Below the pieces are notes generated by a model that made no database searches, was not told the DNA's origin, and worked only from the letters and a program-made list of their open reading frames with translations. Position numbers and translations under genes: made by a program. Positions 8,990-17,938 of a stretch of DNA of 64,000 nucleotides are shown in pieces; the stretch's first letter is position 1; each line of letters opens with the position of its first letter. Source of the stretch: Corynebacterium sp. ACRPH (GTDB lineage Bacteria; Actinomycetota; Actinomycetes; Mycobacteriales; Mycobacteriaceae); the NCBI RefSeq assembly GCF_022347285.1, contig NZ_JAKRND010000009.1:44343-108342 (forward strand), in the 5' to 3' direction.

Positions 8990-9037
8990 TCTCGATTGCC
9001 AAGCGCTAATAAGCGGCCAGGCCTCCCCCCGGCAGCA

Positions 9038-9409
9038 TTAACCCTCGAGGGCGGCCTTCATGCAGCGCATCGCGGCCAAAGTCTTCGGCACGCCGACGTA
9101 AGGCATGAGGTGCACGAAGCATTCGGCCACCTCCTCTGGGCTCATGCCTGCGACGTCCACAGCGGTCTTGATGTGGCCGGTGAGTTGCGGCTCTACGCCA
9201 CCCATCGCAGCCAGGGCAGCCATGTTCAGCACCTGACGGTCGCGGAGAGTAATGCCATCGCGCTGGTAGATTCCGCCGAAGACGGCCTCGACAACCCAGT
9301 CGGACGCGCCGGGTGCGAACTCGTCGAGCTGCTTCTTCCACGCAGCGGCGGATTCTGGGGTTTGGGTCTCGCGGACGAATTCTTCGCCCTTGTCGCGGTT
9401 CAGTTCCAT
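9038..9409 (-). CDS. Carboxymuconolactone decarboxylase-family protein
   Basis: A 123-residue all-helical protein of the CMD/AhpD superfamily. The core segment ITLRDRQVLNMAALAAMGGVEPQLTGHIKTAVDVAGMSPEEVAE matches the gamma-carboxymuconolactone decarboxylase pattern, ending in the typical LMPYVGVPKTLAAM helix. The CxxC pair of AhpD peroxidase partners is absent, so it is closer to the decarboxylase-type branch. No aromatic-degradation genes are nearby, so its substrate is unknown. It is transcribed against both neighbours. It sits between the unknown membrane protein and the Wadjet operon and may be a passenger of the island. Confidence 0.8.
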   Translation of the reverse strand: MELNRDKGEEFVRETQTPESAAAWKKQLDEFAPGASDWVVEAVFGGIYQRDGITLRDRQVLNMAALAAMGGVEPQLTGHIKTAVDVAGMSPEEVAECFVHLMPYVGVPKTLAAMRCMKAALEG

Positions 9410-9476
9410 GGGGGCATGCCTTTCTCCTTGGATCCACGCTCCGGTTAGGTCCGGCTGGTGATGTAGCCAGACACGT

Positions 9477-9553
9477 GCACCAGGAGCGGGGTGGGTTGCC
9501 CCGAGGTTAGCCCAAGTTCTCGCACCAGGACGCGGGGCAGCCGTGGGCTAACC
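9477..9553. repeat. Interleaved inverted repeats upstream of jetA
   Basis: GGTTAGCCCA (9505-9514) is perfectly inverted at 9544-9553. GGTTGCCCCG (9494-9503) is inverted with one G:U-compatible change at 9533-9542. The pairs interlock (A, B, A', B'), a pseudoknot topology if transcribed. A direct repeat (GCACCAGGA followed by CGGGG) overlaps them. The function is unknown. Confidence 0.5.
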
Positions 9554-9676
9554 GGTGCACTTGCCCAAAGCCTTTGTCGTACAGCAGTGCCAATCTGAGG
9601 GCGTGCGCATGAGCATCGAACCCTTAGTTGGCGCCGAGATGTTCGATATTTTTGAATCTTTGTCTGCAACGCTTGT

Positions 9677-9682
9677 TAGATT
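9677..9682 (+). promoter_or_regulatory. -10 box, likely leaderless jetA promoter
   Basis: TAGATT fits the actinobacterial TANNNT consensus and ends six bases before the jetA ATG. No Shine-Dalgarno sequence is present, which fits a leaderless start. A TTGAAT hexamer at 9652-9657 may be the -35, although 19 bases is a wide spacer. Confidence 0.4.
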
Positions 9683-9688
9683 GAGCAC

Positions 9689-11161
9689 ATGAATCGGACA
9701 ACTGTGGTGGCAGATGCGTTGGCGATGATCCGCCTTGCGGACTCGGTACCTGCTTGGGCGATGCTTCGTGCCCATAACGCCCCAGCTGTTCTTTCTGTCT
9801 TAAGTGCTGTCTTCCAAGCAGGTAATCGCCAGATCGCCGGATCCGAGCTCACCCTAGCAGTGGAGTCCTTGCTGATCGATATTCGGGAACAGACCAATAT
9901 GGAGCTGCCCAAGTCAGCCGTGGCTTATATCAATGACTGGGTGAAACTCGGATACCTCACAAGGCGCAGCCCTCAGGGCTCGAGGGAAGAGTTTTACGAG
10001 CTCACCACGGACGCGCACGTTGCTATCGACTATGTCCAGCAGTTGATCAGTCCTCAGCGGGTGGTGACCAAATCCCGCCTCGGAACTCTATTCAATAATC
10101 TCCAGGATCTGGCGGCTGAAACAGATCCCGACGAAGCGAGAGCGATTAGTCGCCTGGAAGCTCAGCGAGATCAGATCCAAGACCGTATCGACAACATCCG
10201 CATGAACGGTGTCGGCGTGATTTCCGACGAAGAGGCAGTGGAGAGGGCACGGGAAATCCTGGCTCTGGCGAGGGATTTGCCCACCGATTTCTCCCGCGTT
10301 CGGGAGGAGGTTGAGAATGTCGATCACGAACTCCGAGAATCGCTCGTCGAAGGGCAGCTAAACGCTGGTGAGGTACTGGACAATGTCTTCCGTGGTGTAG
10401 ATCTGATCGCAGAATCAGAAGCGGGACGGGCATTCAACTCCTTCTATGAGCTTTTCCTTGACCCGGAGCAATCAAAGCAACTCGATGCCGTGATGGATTC
10501 GGTGCAATCGCGGGACTTCATGGAGCAGCTCGGCCCGGAAGAGCGGAACGAGATCGCGCAATTGGTAGACATGCTCGATTCCTCCTCGGGACAGGTACAT
10601 ACCTCGCTCACGGGCCTATCGCGGTCCCTAAGGCGCTTCGTGCAGTCCCGAGAAGCAGAATCGCAGCAGGCCCTCACACGGGCAATCAATCAGGCGCAGC
10701 AGCAAGCGCTCGAGCTCGCAAAACGAGGGATCGCGCCTTACGAGAAGATCGGCTACGAGCTCGAGCTGACGACGCGGCAACCGACGTCGCTTTCCAGTTG
10801 GGAATTACATAACCCGAAGGAATACCGCATCGAGCGGTCGATGGAAGTCAACGAGTCAGGCGAGATCGACTTCGAACAGATGCGTCGGCGTATCCGGGAA
10901 TCAGAAATTGACTGGCAGGAACTGCGCGACGCAATCAACGATGTGCTCGGCAGAAAAGGGCAAGCATCGATTCGGGAAGTCTTGGAAGAGCACCCTGCCA
11001 CTCAGGGTCTAGCGAGTGTGGTGGGGCTCATCAAACTTGCGCATGATCACGGCGAAAGATCCGACGGTACGGAAGTCCTGCAGTGGGAGAGACCAAGCGG
11101 GAAAAGGTATCAAGGGCGGTATGAGCGTTTCGAATTTCGGAGGAAGGTTGGGCGCATCTAA
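9689..11161 (+). CDS. jetA: Wadjet anti-plasmid protein JetA (DUF3375, MksF-like kleisin)
   Basis: A 490-residue DUF3375 protein, the kleisin-type subunit of type I Wadjet SMC complexes (MksF in corynebacterial nomenclature). The N-terminal 130 residues look like winged-helix domains (INDWVKLGYLTRRSPQGSREEFYELT). A helical and coiled-coil middle follows (about residues 140-370), then a C-terminal winged-helix-like domain. It should bridge the JetC ATPase heads and hold JetB. Type I Wadjet recognises and cleaves small circular DNA, so it restricts plasmids. It is the first gene of jetABCD; its TAA stop is followed directly by the jetB ATG. Identification rests on sequence pattern together with the full four-gene order. 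Confidence 0.9.
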   Translation: MNRTTVVADALAMIRLADSVPAWAMLRAHNAPAVLSVLSAVFQAGNRQIAGSELTLAVESLLIDIREQTNMELPKSAVAYINDWVKLGYLTRRSPQGSREEFYELTTDAHVAIDYVQQLISPQRVVTKSRLGTLFNNLQDLAAETDPDEARAISRLEAQRDQIQDRIDNIRMNGVGVISDEEAVERAREILALARDLPTDFSRVREEVENVDHELRESLVEGQLNAGEVLDNVFRGVDLIAESEAGRAFNSFYELFLDPEQSKQLDAVMDSVQSRDFMEQLGPEERNEIAQLVDMLDSSSGQVHTSLTGLSRSLRRFVQSREAESQQALTRAINQAQQQALELAKRGIAPYEKIGYELELTTRQPTSLSSWELHNPKEYRIERSMEVNESGEIDFEQMRRRIRESEIDWQELRDAINDVLGRKGQASIREVLEEHPATQGLASVVGLIKLAHDHGERSDGTEVLQWERPSGKRYQGRYERFEFRRKVGRI

Positions 11162-11749
11162 ATGGAAAACAAACTGTATGAAGGCGACACCGGAACCTTG
11201 ACAGGTTTGCAGCGTCGTGCCCTGGCGGAACTTATCCGCGGCCCATACGTGTCGAGCGTGAAATCGCCAGATGTGTTTGCTGCGATATCCAACTCACGTG
11301 AGATTCTTGCCCAACAGCTGGATAATCTCTTCCTCACTCTCATTCTCGACGAGCATGCAGGGGTTGCCTACACAAAGGCGTGGGAAGCGGATGTCCCTGA
11401 AAAGCGTGCGCTGCTACGCAAACAGTCGTTGACTTTTATGGACACGGTGGTGATTCTCCACCTGCGCCGTGAGCTGGTGACGACGAGCCCCAACGAGCGA
11501 ACCATCGTGGATGAGGGTGAGGTTTTTGAGGCGACCCTGCCGTATCAAGGCCACGCTGGCACGGACAAGTCCACGCAGCGTAAGCGCTTTACTGCAGCGT
11601 GGAACAAGCTGAAGAGCTACTCGATTATTGCCAGCACCCCGACCGAGGGGCGTTTCGAGGTGTCCCCGGTGCTGCGCATCATCTTTTCCAGCGAAGAAAT
11701 CGCCGCTGTCACCGAGTCTTTCCGAGCTCTCCTGGAGGAAGAACAATGA
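11162..11749 (+). CDS. jetB: Wadjet protein JetB (DUF4194, MksE-like)
   Basis: A 195-residue DUF4194 protein, the KITE-like (MukE/MksE) winged-helix subunit of type I Wadjet. Typical segments are the N-terminal helix LTGLQRRALAELIRGPYVS and the central DTVVILHLRRELVTTSPNERTIVDEGEVFE. It closes with a wing-type module around residues 140-180 (RFEVSPVLRIIFSSEEIAAV). It is expected to bind the JetA kleisin and DNA, helping to load and time the SMC motor. Its ATG abuts the jetA stop and its TGA overlaps the jetC ATG by four bases, so the subunits are translationally coupled. Confidence 0.9.
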   Translation: MENKLYEGDTGTLTGLQRRALAELIRGPYVSSVKSPDVFAAISNSREILAQQLDNLFLTLILDEHAGVAYTKAWEADVPEKRALLRKQSLTFMDTVVILHLRRELVTTSPNERTIVDEGEVFEATLPYQGHAGTDKSTQRKRFTAAWNKLKSYSIIASTPTEGRFEVSPVLRIIFSSEEIAAVTESFRALLEEEQ

Positions 11750-14700
11750 CGACGACTCTGCCTGGCCAATTCCGACTTTCCCAAATCCAGGTTTATAACT
11801 GGGGAACATTCGACAACCTTCACTGTGTCGAGGTGCCGCGGGAGGGCTTCCTCATCACAGGCCCTTCAGGTTCCGGTAAGTCGACGCTGATTGATGCGAT
11901 CTCGACGATTCTTGTTCCGCCCGGCAAGATTCGTTTCAACGCTGCGGCTGATAACCAAGCACACTCGGGCCGTAACTTGGTTACCTACTGCCGCGGTGCC
12001 TGGCGCCGCGAGCACTCGATCGAGGCGGACGAACTTACGCAGTCCTACCTTCGAACAGGTGCGACGTGGACGGGCGTCGCCCTACGCTATAGCGATGGGA
12101 CAGGAGAGACCGTAACCGCTTGCCGGTTGATGTTTTTGCCCGCTAACGCCTATTCGCGCCAGGAAATCACGGATCTTTACATTTTGCTCCCTCGTGCCGC
12201 CGATCTGACAGAGTTTGAGGATCTGGCACAGAAGAACTTGCCGGTTAGTGAGGCGAAGAAGACATACAGCGATGCCCTGCACGTCAGTCGAAATCATCCG
12301 AAGTTCAGTTTGGCGCTGCGCCGAGCGGTGGGGATCGCCGATGCCGGTGCTTTGGACCTGCTGAACCGAACGCAATCGGCTAAAACGCTCGGCGATCTTA
12401 ATCACTTGATGCGTACCTTCATGCTGCCCGAACCAGAGACCTTCGAGATCGCGGAGCAAGCAGCGGAGAATTTCACAGACCTCCGAACGGCGTATGAGTC
12501 GGTGGTGAAAACTCGTGAACAGATTGAGCAACTGGCACCGGTGCGCGTGGCAGCAGAGAAGCGTGCAGGGGTCGAAAACAGGCTGACCACGGTAAAGGAG
12601 GACCGAGACGGCGTCGAAACCTTCGTCGACGAGTGGCGGCAGCGTTTCGCCGAACAGGAGCGGGATCAGTGGACTTCCGAGATTAAGACAGTCAGCGCGA
12701 AGATTGAAGAAGCCACCGGGGTTCGAGATGCACACCGGGCGCAAGCAGATCAACTGCGCACGTTGATTCATGGAGCGCAGGATTCTGCCTTGGTTTCTGC
12801 ACAGGCTCGGCGTGACCGTTTGCAGGACCGGCTGGAGCGAGTGACCAAAGAGGAAGAGGCATTCAATTCCCGGCTCAAATCCATTGGGGCTGCAAAGCCC
12901 GGCAGTGTCGAGGAATTCACCAACCTTGTGCTGCAGTTGCGTGAAGAGCGGAAGAGGTTGAGTGCTGCATATGAAACAGAAGACGTAAAGCTGGGTCAGG
13001 CGCACGTGCGCGTTTACGAGCTGGGCGAGAACAAGGACAAGCTGGTCGCGGAGCTTGAGGCTTTGCGAAAATACGAATCGGCCATGGATAACCGGTTGCT
13101 CCGTGCGCGAGCCTTGATTGCAGAGAAGTCTGGAGTGCGGGAGTCTGACCTTCCGTTCATTGCAGACCTCGTGAGTATGAAGCCTGGTGAAGACCATTGG
13201 CAAGGAACCGCAGAGCGAGTGATGGGCGGGTTTGCCCGGCGGATCCTTGTCCCAGACGAGCACTATGCCCAGGTTTCTTCAGCTATCGATGACACCTATC
13301 TCGGTGCGAAAGTGAGCTACACCAGGTTCACTCGGGATCTGGAAGAACAGCGCCCGTCCCGTTTCGTACCGAACTCACTGGGGCTGAAAATCAACGTAAA
13401 GTCCGGGCGGTATCACGACTGGATCCAGACCCAACTTTCTACGAAGTTCGATTACTTATGCTGCGGCTCTGTGGAAGAGTTTCGTGCTGCCCGGCGGGCG
13501 GTGACTGCAAAGGGTCAGGTGAAACATAACCGCAACGATCACATTAAGGATGATCGCCGCCGAATCGATGACCGTTCGAACTGGGTGCTGTGGGGCAATC
13601 TCGCTGACAAGATCGATGCCCTTCAAACAGCGGTGCGCGACATCGTGGCGAAACTTGAAGACGCTGAACGGCGACGCAAGGCCATCGCGGCCGGCCAGGA
13701 GAAAAGGCGTGCCCAAATAGCCACGATCGAGCGGCTATTGGAGACGGAACGTTTTCAGGATATCGATGTGTCATCGGTGACCCAGGAGCTTGCAGAAGCC
13801 CAGCGAGTCGTTGATGAACTCACTGATGGAAACGCGGAGCTGGCTGAACTGAAAGCGAAGTTGAAGGGCGTTGAAGCTACTCTCGACAAAGTCGAGGAGC
13901 ACGTCATGGCGCAGCGGAACCAGCTTAGTGTCTCCAAAGTTCGCCTGGAGCAGGCAGAAGAAACGCTTGAGAAGATTCGGAATCGCCGAGGTGGGAAGAC
14001 CGTCTCTGAGGACGTTGCGACCCGTCTGACAGAACGTTGCACGGCTATCGACCGCACCATTCGGCCCGATAACATCGATGTGCTCAACAATCGCCTCATT
14101 CGTGGTATCGAAGATCAGCTTGCAGACCTCAATGCGCACTTCACCAAATATTGTGGTGATCTGGTCAACGCAATGAACCTTTACTTGGTGCGCTGGCCTG
14201 ATCGGGCGGGTGACCTCAAGGCGGATATGGAGTGGGAGCAGGACTTTCTTCGGGAACTGGACAGGCTTGAAGCAGACGACTTGCCCCGTTTTGAACAGCG
14301 TTTCCGGGACATGCTGCAAGACGAAACCCACAAGCATCTGGGTCGGCTGCGCCGTTTAATCCGTGACGCGACAGCGAAGACTCGCAGCTCGATCCAGATG
14401 ATTAATGATTCACTTGCGGAAGTCGAGTTCTATCCGGGTGCTTACCTGACGATCGAGGTGAGGGAGGCACAGCCCGCGATCGCCCGCAATTTCGTTGAAC
14501 TTCTGGATTCCGCACTGGCAGGGATTATCAATGAAGCTGATCAGGAGGAGAGCGAGCACCGATTCCATAAGCTGCAGGCGGTGATCGACGCAGTGACGGT
14601 TTCGGACGGTACGACAACTCGTGATCGCCAGTTGCGTCTGGATACGAGGCAACACGTGAAGTTCCTGGGAGTGGAATACAGCGAGGATGGAACGCGCGGT

Positions 14701-15096
14701 GCGGTCTATGACTCGTCGGAAGGACTCTCGGGCGGCCAAGCCCAAAAGCTGTCCTCCTTCTGCCTGGCTGCAGCCTTGCGTTACCGGCTGACTGGGATGG
14801 GCTTGCCAGCCGCACAAGAAAAGAAATCCATTGTCCGGGTGGGGGAGGATATTTATCCGCGATTCGGCACGATCGTTCTGGATGAAGCTTTTGATCGTGC
14901 GGATACGGAGTTCACTCGGGCTGCGATGGAGGCCTTTCGCCGCTTTGGTTTCCACATGATTCTGGCCACGCCCGAGAAGCTGCTGCAGACCGTGCAGGAC
15001 TACATCGGGGGTGTGCTGATGGTGGAATGCCCAGACCGGAAGCGATCGCGAACGAGTTCTCTGACGATCGAGGAGGTCCAGGATGAAGACTCCTGA
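11746..15096 (+). CDS. jetC: Wadjet SMC-like ATPase JetC (MksB-like)
   Basis: A 1116-residue SMC/MukB-like ATPase, the motor of the Wadjet complex. Walker A is GPSGSGKS at residues 39-46. Long coiled coils with a hinge occupy about residues 270-950. The signature LSGGQAQKLSSF is near residue 994 and Walker B (IVLDEAFDRAD) near 1045. It should extrude DNA loops and deliver circular plasmids to the JetD nuclease. The ATG overlapping the jetB stop (ATGA) is chosen because the protein then begins at the conserved QFRLSQIQVYNWGTFD strand; upstream in-frame starts would overlap jetB by about 150 bases. Its 3' end overlaps jetD by 14 bases. All ATPase motifs look intact. Confidence 0.93.
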   Translation: MTTTLPGQFRLSQIQVYNWGTFDNLHCVEVPREGFLITGPSGSGKSTLIDAISTILVPPGKIRFNAAADNQAHSGRNLVTYCRGAWRREHSIEADELTQSYLRTGATWTGVALRYSDGTGETVTACRLMFLPANAYSRQEITDLYILLPRAADLTEFEDLAQKNLPVSEAKKTYSDALHVSRNHPKFSLALRRAVGIADAGALDLLNRTQSAKTLGDLNHLMRTFMLPEPETFEIAEQAAENFTDLRTAYESVVKTREQIEQLAPVRVAAEKRAGVENRLTTVKEDRDGVETFVDEWRQRFAEQERDQWTSEIKTVSAKIEEATGVRDAHRAQADQLRTLIHGAQDSALVSAQARRDRLQDRLERVTKEEEAFNSRLKSIGAAKPGSVEEFTNLVLQLREERKRLSAAYETEDVKLGQAHVRVYELGENKDKLVAELEALRKYESAMDNRLLRARALIAEKSGVRESDLPFIADLVSMKPGEDHWQGTAERVMGGFARRILVPDEHYAQVSSAIDDTYLGAKVSYTRFTRDLEEQRPSRFVPNSLGLKINVKSGRYHDWIQTQLSTKFDYLCCGSVEEFRAARRAVTAKGQVKHNRNDHIKDDRRRIDDRSNWVLWGNLADKIDALQTAVRDIVAKLEDAERRRKAIAAGQEKRRAQIATIERLLETERFQDIDVSSVTQELAEAQRVVDELTDGNAELAELKAKLKGVEATLDKVEEHVMAQRNQLSVSKVRLEQAEETLEKIRNRRGGKTVSEDVATRLTERCTAIDRTIRPDNIDVLNNRLIRGIEDQLADLNAHFTKYCGDLVNAMNLYLVRWPDRAGDLKADMEWEQDFLRELDRLEADDLPRFEQRFRDMLQDETHKHLGRLRRLIRDATAKTRSSIQMINDSLAEVEFYPGAYLTIEVREAQPAIARNFVELLDSALAGIINEADQEESEHRFHKLQAVIDAVTVSDGTTTRDRQLRLDTRQHVKFLGVEYSEDGTRGAVYDSSEGLSGGQAQKLSSFCLAAALRYRLTGMGLPAAQEKKSIVRVGEDIYPRFGTIVLDEAFDRADTEFTRAAMEAFRRFGFHMILATPEKLLQTVQDYIGGVLMVECPDRKRSRTSSLTIEEVQDEDS

Positions 15097-16198
15097 TCAG
15101 GTGCGCCAACGCGCTGCGGTCTTTTATTCACGTAACCACCGCAGCTGGTTGGCCGGGGAATTCAAGATGCTGACCATCAACCTGGATCCGCCGACTGGAA
15201 GGTCGGCAGAGCGTGATGACGGCGCTGCCGTGAGAGCCTGGGTGGCACAGTGGAACCGCAGTTCAATTACCGTCGAGTGGGAGGATAAAAAGCTCAGCTA
15301 TTTGGGGACTTATTCGCTGCCTCGGCGAGTTGTTCTCGCGGACGCGGATACTGCGGCTCGCGTGGCCGGCAAACTCGATCATTGGCAACGCCTCCGCACG
15401 GTCTTGGACCGTTTCTGCACGGAATTGGGGGAGAGCGTTCGACCTGAGCTCATCAGGCACCTTTCTGCGTGGGACGACTGGAATGATACGACTGTGGAGC
15501 AGTTCATTGCTGTTGTCCGGTGGGTTCACGAGCACGAGGTCAGCGACTTTTATATTCGCGAATTGCCAATCTTTGGTGTCGATAGCAAATGGTTCGAGGC
15601 ACACAGGGCGGTCGTTGAAGCGGTGGTCGGGCCACTGAACTTCAAGCCGAAGCCCCAGTTGGTGGAGATCCGCAGCCTTGACCCGACACTGGGAATTGGC
15701 GGTTTGCGGCACTTGGCATGTCCGGCGGCAGAACTCCGTGAGATCCCGGGGGCGCGAGTTCTTATCGTTGAAAATCACCAGAGTTTCCTTGCCTTGCCAG
15801 ACTTGCCCGCGACGGTCGCGATCTTCGGTGGTGGATTGAACGCTGCCAGGATCGTCCAGCAGATGCCATCGCTAGAGGCGAAGGAAGTTCTTTATTGGGG
15901 AGATCTAGATTCGCATGGTTTCTATATCCTGGAAACCGTCAGGCGATACGTGCCTCATACGCGATCTGTCCTCATGGACCTGGATACGGTTCGTGACCAC
16001 GTTGATCTTGCGGTGGAAGAACCGCAACCTAGCCGGTTCGAGCCTGAGCTGTTGAGCTACGGGGAGCGCTTGGCATTGGACTATCTCCGGGGGCGTTCTG
16101 CGGGCGGGTGCTTGCGCGTTGAGCAGGAAAGAATCTTGTTTGACTATGCGCAGCAGCGGCTGCGTCGGGCAGTGAGTTCCAGTGGGACTGGTGCATAG
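15083..16198 (+). CDS. jetD: Wadjet nuclease subunit JetD (DUF3322/DUF2220, Toprim)
   Basis: A 371-residue protein with an N-terminal DUF3322 arm and a C-terminal DUF2220 Toprim domain. The Toprim catalytic signature is present: an acidic strand VLIVENHQSFLAL (Glu near residue 228) and the DxD pair in YWGDLDSHGFYIL (near 273-275). It is the topoisomerase-VI-like nuclease (MksG) that cuts circular DNA captured by JetABC. It overlaps jetC out of frame by 14 bases, the usual coupling in these operons. With all four subunits full length and catalytic residues present, the system is predicted to be active. Confidence 0.92.
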   Translation: MKTPDQVRQRAAVFYSRNHRSWLAGEFKMLTINLDPPTGRSAERDDGAAVRAWVAQWNRSSITVEWEDKKLSYLGTYSLPRRVVLADADTAARVAGKLDHWQRLRTVLDRFCTELGESVRPELIRHLSAWDDWNDTTVEQFIAVVRWVHEHEVSDFYIRELPIFGVDSKWFEAHRAVVEAVVGPLNFKPKPQLVEIRSLDPTLGIGGLRHLACPAAELREIPGARVLIVENHQSFLALPDLPATVAIFGGGLNAARIVQQMPSLEAKEVLYWGDLDSHGFYILETVRRYVPHTRSVLMDLDTVRDHVDLAVEEPQPSRFEPELLSYGERLALDYLRGRSAGGCLRVEQERILFDYAQQRLRRAVSSSGTGA

Positions 16199-16252
16199 CA
16201 GCGGCAGTAGACCCGGAGCTTGTGAATCAGTCGGCTAATATTCCGCTCATGA

Positions 16253-16977
16253 GGAAAACCACCCTTTTCCACTGTTCCCGGCGCTCACCAGGAGCTTCAC
16301 GACGCCGGTGATGCAGCGAAAATGAACTTCCTGCGCGCCGGAGTTTTGGGAGCCAACGACGGCATTGTTTCCGTGGCTGCCCTGCTAATCGGTGTGATCG
16401 CCACTGGCGCGGGCGACAAGGCCATTCTGATGGCGGGCCTGGCTGCCACCATCGCAGGTGCGGTGTCCATGGCTTTGGGGGAGTTCGTCTCTGTATCCGC
16501 CCAGCGGGATTCCGAGCAGTTCTTGGTGGCCAAGGAGAGGCAAGAGTTGCGGGAGGCTCCGGAAGAGGAGCTGGAGGAACTCGCGGGGATTCTTTCCGGC
16601 TACGGCATTAACCGGGATACAGCTCTCGAGGCTGCACGGGAAATCCATAAGGAGGATGCCCTGCGCGCCCACTTGCAGCTGGAATTGGGTATTGACCAAA
16701 ACGAGCTGACCAGTGCGTGGGCGGCAGCGTTCTTCTCTGCGCTATCTTTCTTGGCCGGTGCAGCCCTGCCGATGGCTTCGGTGTTCCTGGCGCCGACGGG
16801 CACGCAGGCATGGGGGTCACCGCAGTGACGATTTTCTCGCTGGCGCTGACGGGGCTGATTTCGGCGAAGATCGCCGGCACGAGCGTAGGTCGTTCGATGG
16901 TCCGCCTGGTCATCGGTGGCGGCCTGGGCCTGGCGCTCACGTACGGTGCTGGCGCGCTGTTCGGTGGAGTGGCTTAA
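16253..16977 (+). pseudogene. Frameshifted VIT1/CCC1-family metal transporter
   Basis: The sequence encodes a VIT1/CCC1 (DUF125) iron/manganese transporter split over two frames. The first part, readable from 16253 (HQELHDAGDAAKMNFLRAGVLGANDGIVS...), runs to a stop at 16828. The remaining two helices (MGVTAVTIFSLALTGLISAKIAG...GGVA) continue in the -1 frame to 16977. The break lies at a run of five G near 16812-16818; six would restore TGG GGG GTC (AWGVTAV). The 5' end is also damaged: the in-frame conserved stretch before Met 16322 has no usable start and is preceded by TGA, while the nearby ATG at 16249 is out of frame. Two lesions favour a pseudogene, but sequencing error or ribosomal slippage at the G run is possible. 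Confidence 0.7.
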
Positions 16978-17117
16978 GAGCCGCAACTTCGACGAGGCAT
17001 CGGCCCCAGTGCGGGGGCGTGCCGGACACTGAGTGAGGTCAGTCACGGGGCATAACCGGAGGAAATTTGGCGCCGCGTCGATTCCGAGAGGCCACTGGAG
17101 GGTGGCGCTGTGCCGAG

Positions 17118-17645
17118 CTAGTTCTGTCCCGCCCGCTGAGCCTTCAGCCGCAGATTCGCACAGACCTGGGGAGCGTTGTACTCGCCCGAGTTACAGCGAG
17201 CCAGCAGTTGCGTCTCACCACTGGTTAAGTTCGGCGCCCCATTAGGAGCAGTACCGTAGCCACAGCGGTAGGCGGGGCAGTCGGGGCTTGCTCCCTGATT
17301 ACCCATCGGTGGTTGCTTTTGCGCTGGAGAAGTGGCTCTGGGTTGATTAGCTGGAGCCTGCTGCTCTGGCTGCGTGTTCTCTTCGGCAGCAGGGCTACTC
17401 TGCTGTGTGGGTTCCGGCGTGCTGGTGATCGTGGTGGTCGGGGGCGGTGTGTCCTCGGGAGCACTGGTGACCGTGGTGGTCTCTGGTTCTGAGCTCTCGG
17501 ACTCGCCAGAAGGAGCGCTGGTGACAGTAGTGGCGGACGGTTCAGCGGGTGTGTCTTCACCGCCGCAAGCGGTGAGGCCGAAAGCGCTGATGAGGCTGAG
17601 GGCGAAAACTGGAGCGAGGAGTGTGCGACGACGAGTGGTGATCAC
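17118..17645 (-). CDS. Small secreted lipoprotein with Thr/Pro-rich linker
   Basis: A 175-residue predicted lipoprotein. A GTG start with GAAAGG just upstream gives a classic signal: three Arg, a hydrophobic stretch and the lipobox LTAC at residue 27. The mature protein begins CGGED. It continues with a disordered Ser/Thr/Pro/Glu linker holding three copies of a TTxTSxP motif, then a Gln/Pro-rich stretch. It ends in a compact C-terminal domain of about 55 residues with four Cys (PDCPAYRCGYG ... LLARCNSGEYNAPQVCANL), probably two disulfides. I do not recognise the domain. It is likely anchored outside the membrane with the linker spanning the wall. Confidence 0.7.
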   Translation of the reverse strand: MITTRRRTLLAPVFALSLISAFGLTACGGEDTPAEPSATTVTSAPSGESESSEPETTTVTSAPEDTPPPTTTITSTPEPTQQSSPAAEENTQPEQQAPANQPRATSPAQKQPPMGNQGASPDCPAYRCGYGTAPNGAPNLTSGETQLLARCNSGEYNAPQVCANLRLKAQRAGQN

Positions 17646-17837
17646 GTGGTGCCTTTCGTTGAGTGACAAGCACAGTCTAAAGTCACACCCACCACTTCTC
17701 ATCTTGATTTTCAGTTCGACGCAATCGGTCCCTCGCCGAGTCTTTCAAGACAACCGGTTCTGTTAAGCAGGGGAGAGGGCGAGTGAATAACATCCCTCGA
17801 GCGACATCCACGAGGTGGCGACATAGAAAAACAAAAA

Positions 17838-17871
17838 CGGTGACAACCTGCCAGTTAGTAGGTCATCACCG
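17838..17871 (-). terminator. Intrinsic terminator of glnA
   Basis: A hairpin with CGGTGA/TCACCG outer and ACCT/AGGT inner arms. On the minus strand it is followed by a T-rich tail (TTTTTGTTTTT). It lies about 70 bases past the glnA stop. Confidence 0.6.
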
Positions 17872-17938
17872 CTTACCTTGCACCACCGGCCAAAGAACAG
17901 ACGGCGGCGTCAAAAAGCTAGAGCAGCTAAAGCAGCCC

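Noticed and set aside
9505..9553. DtxR iron box from the AGGTTAGCC and GGCTAACC halves
   Set aside because: The halves are 29 bases apart, whereas a DtxR site is a continuous 19-base palindrome.
11599..11745. Extended N-terminus for JetC inside jetB
   Set aside because: The conserved ATPase start and the ATGA overlap place the start at 11746; the extension is an out-of-frame reading of jetB.
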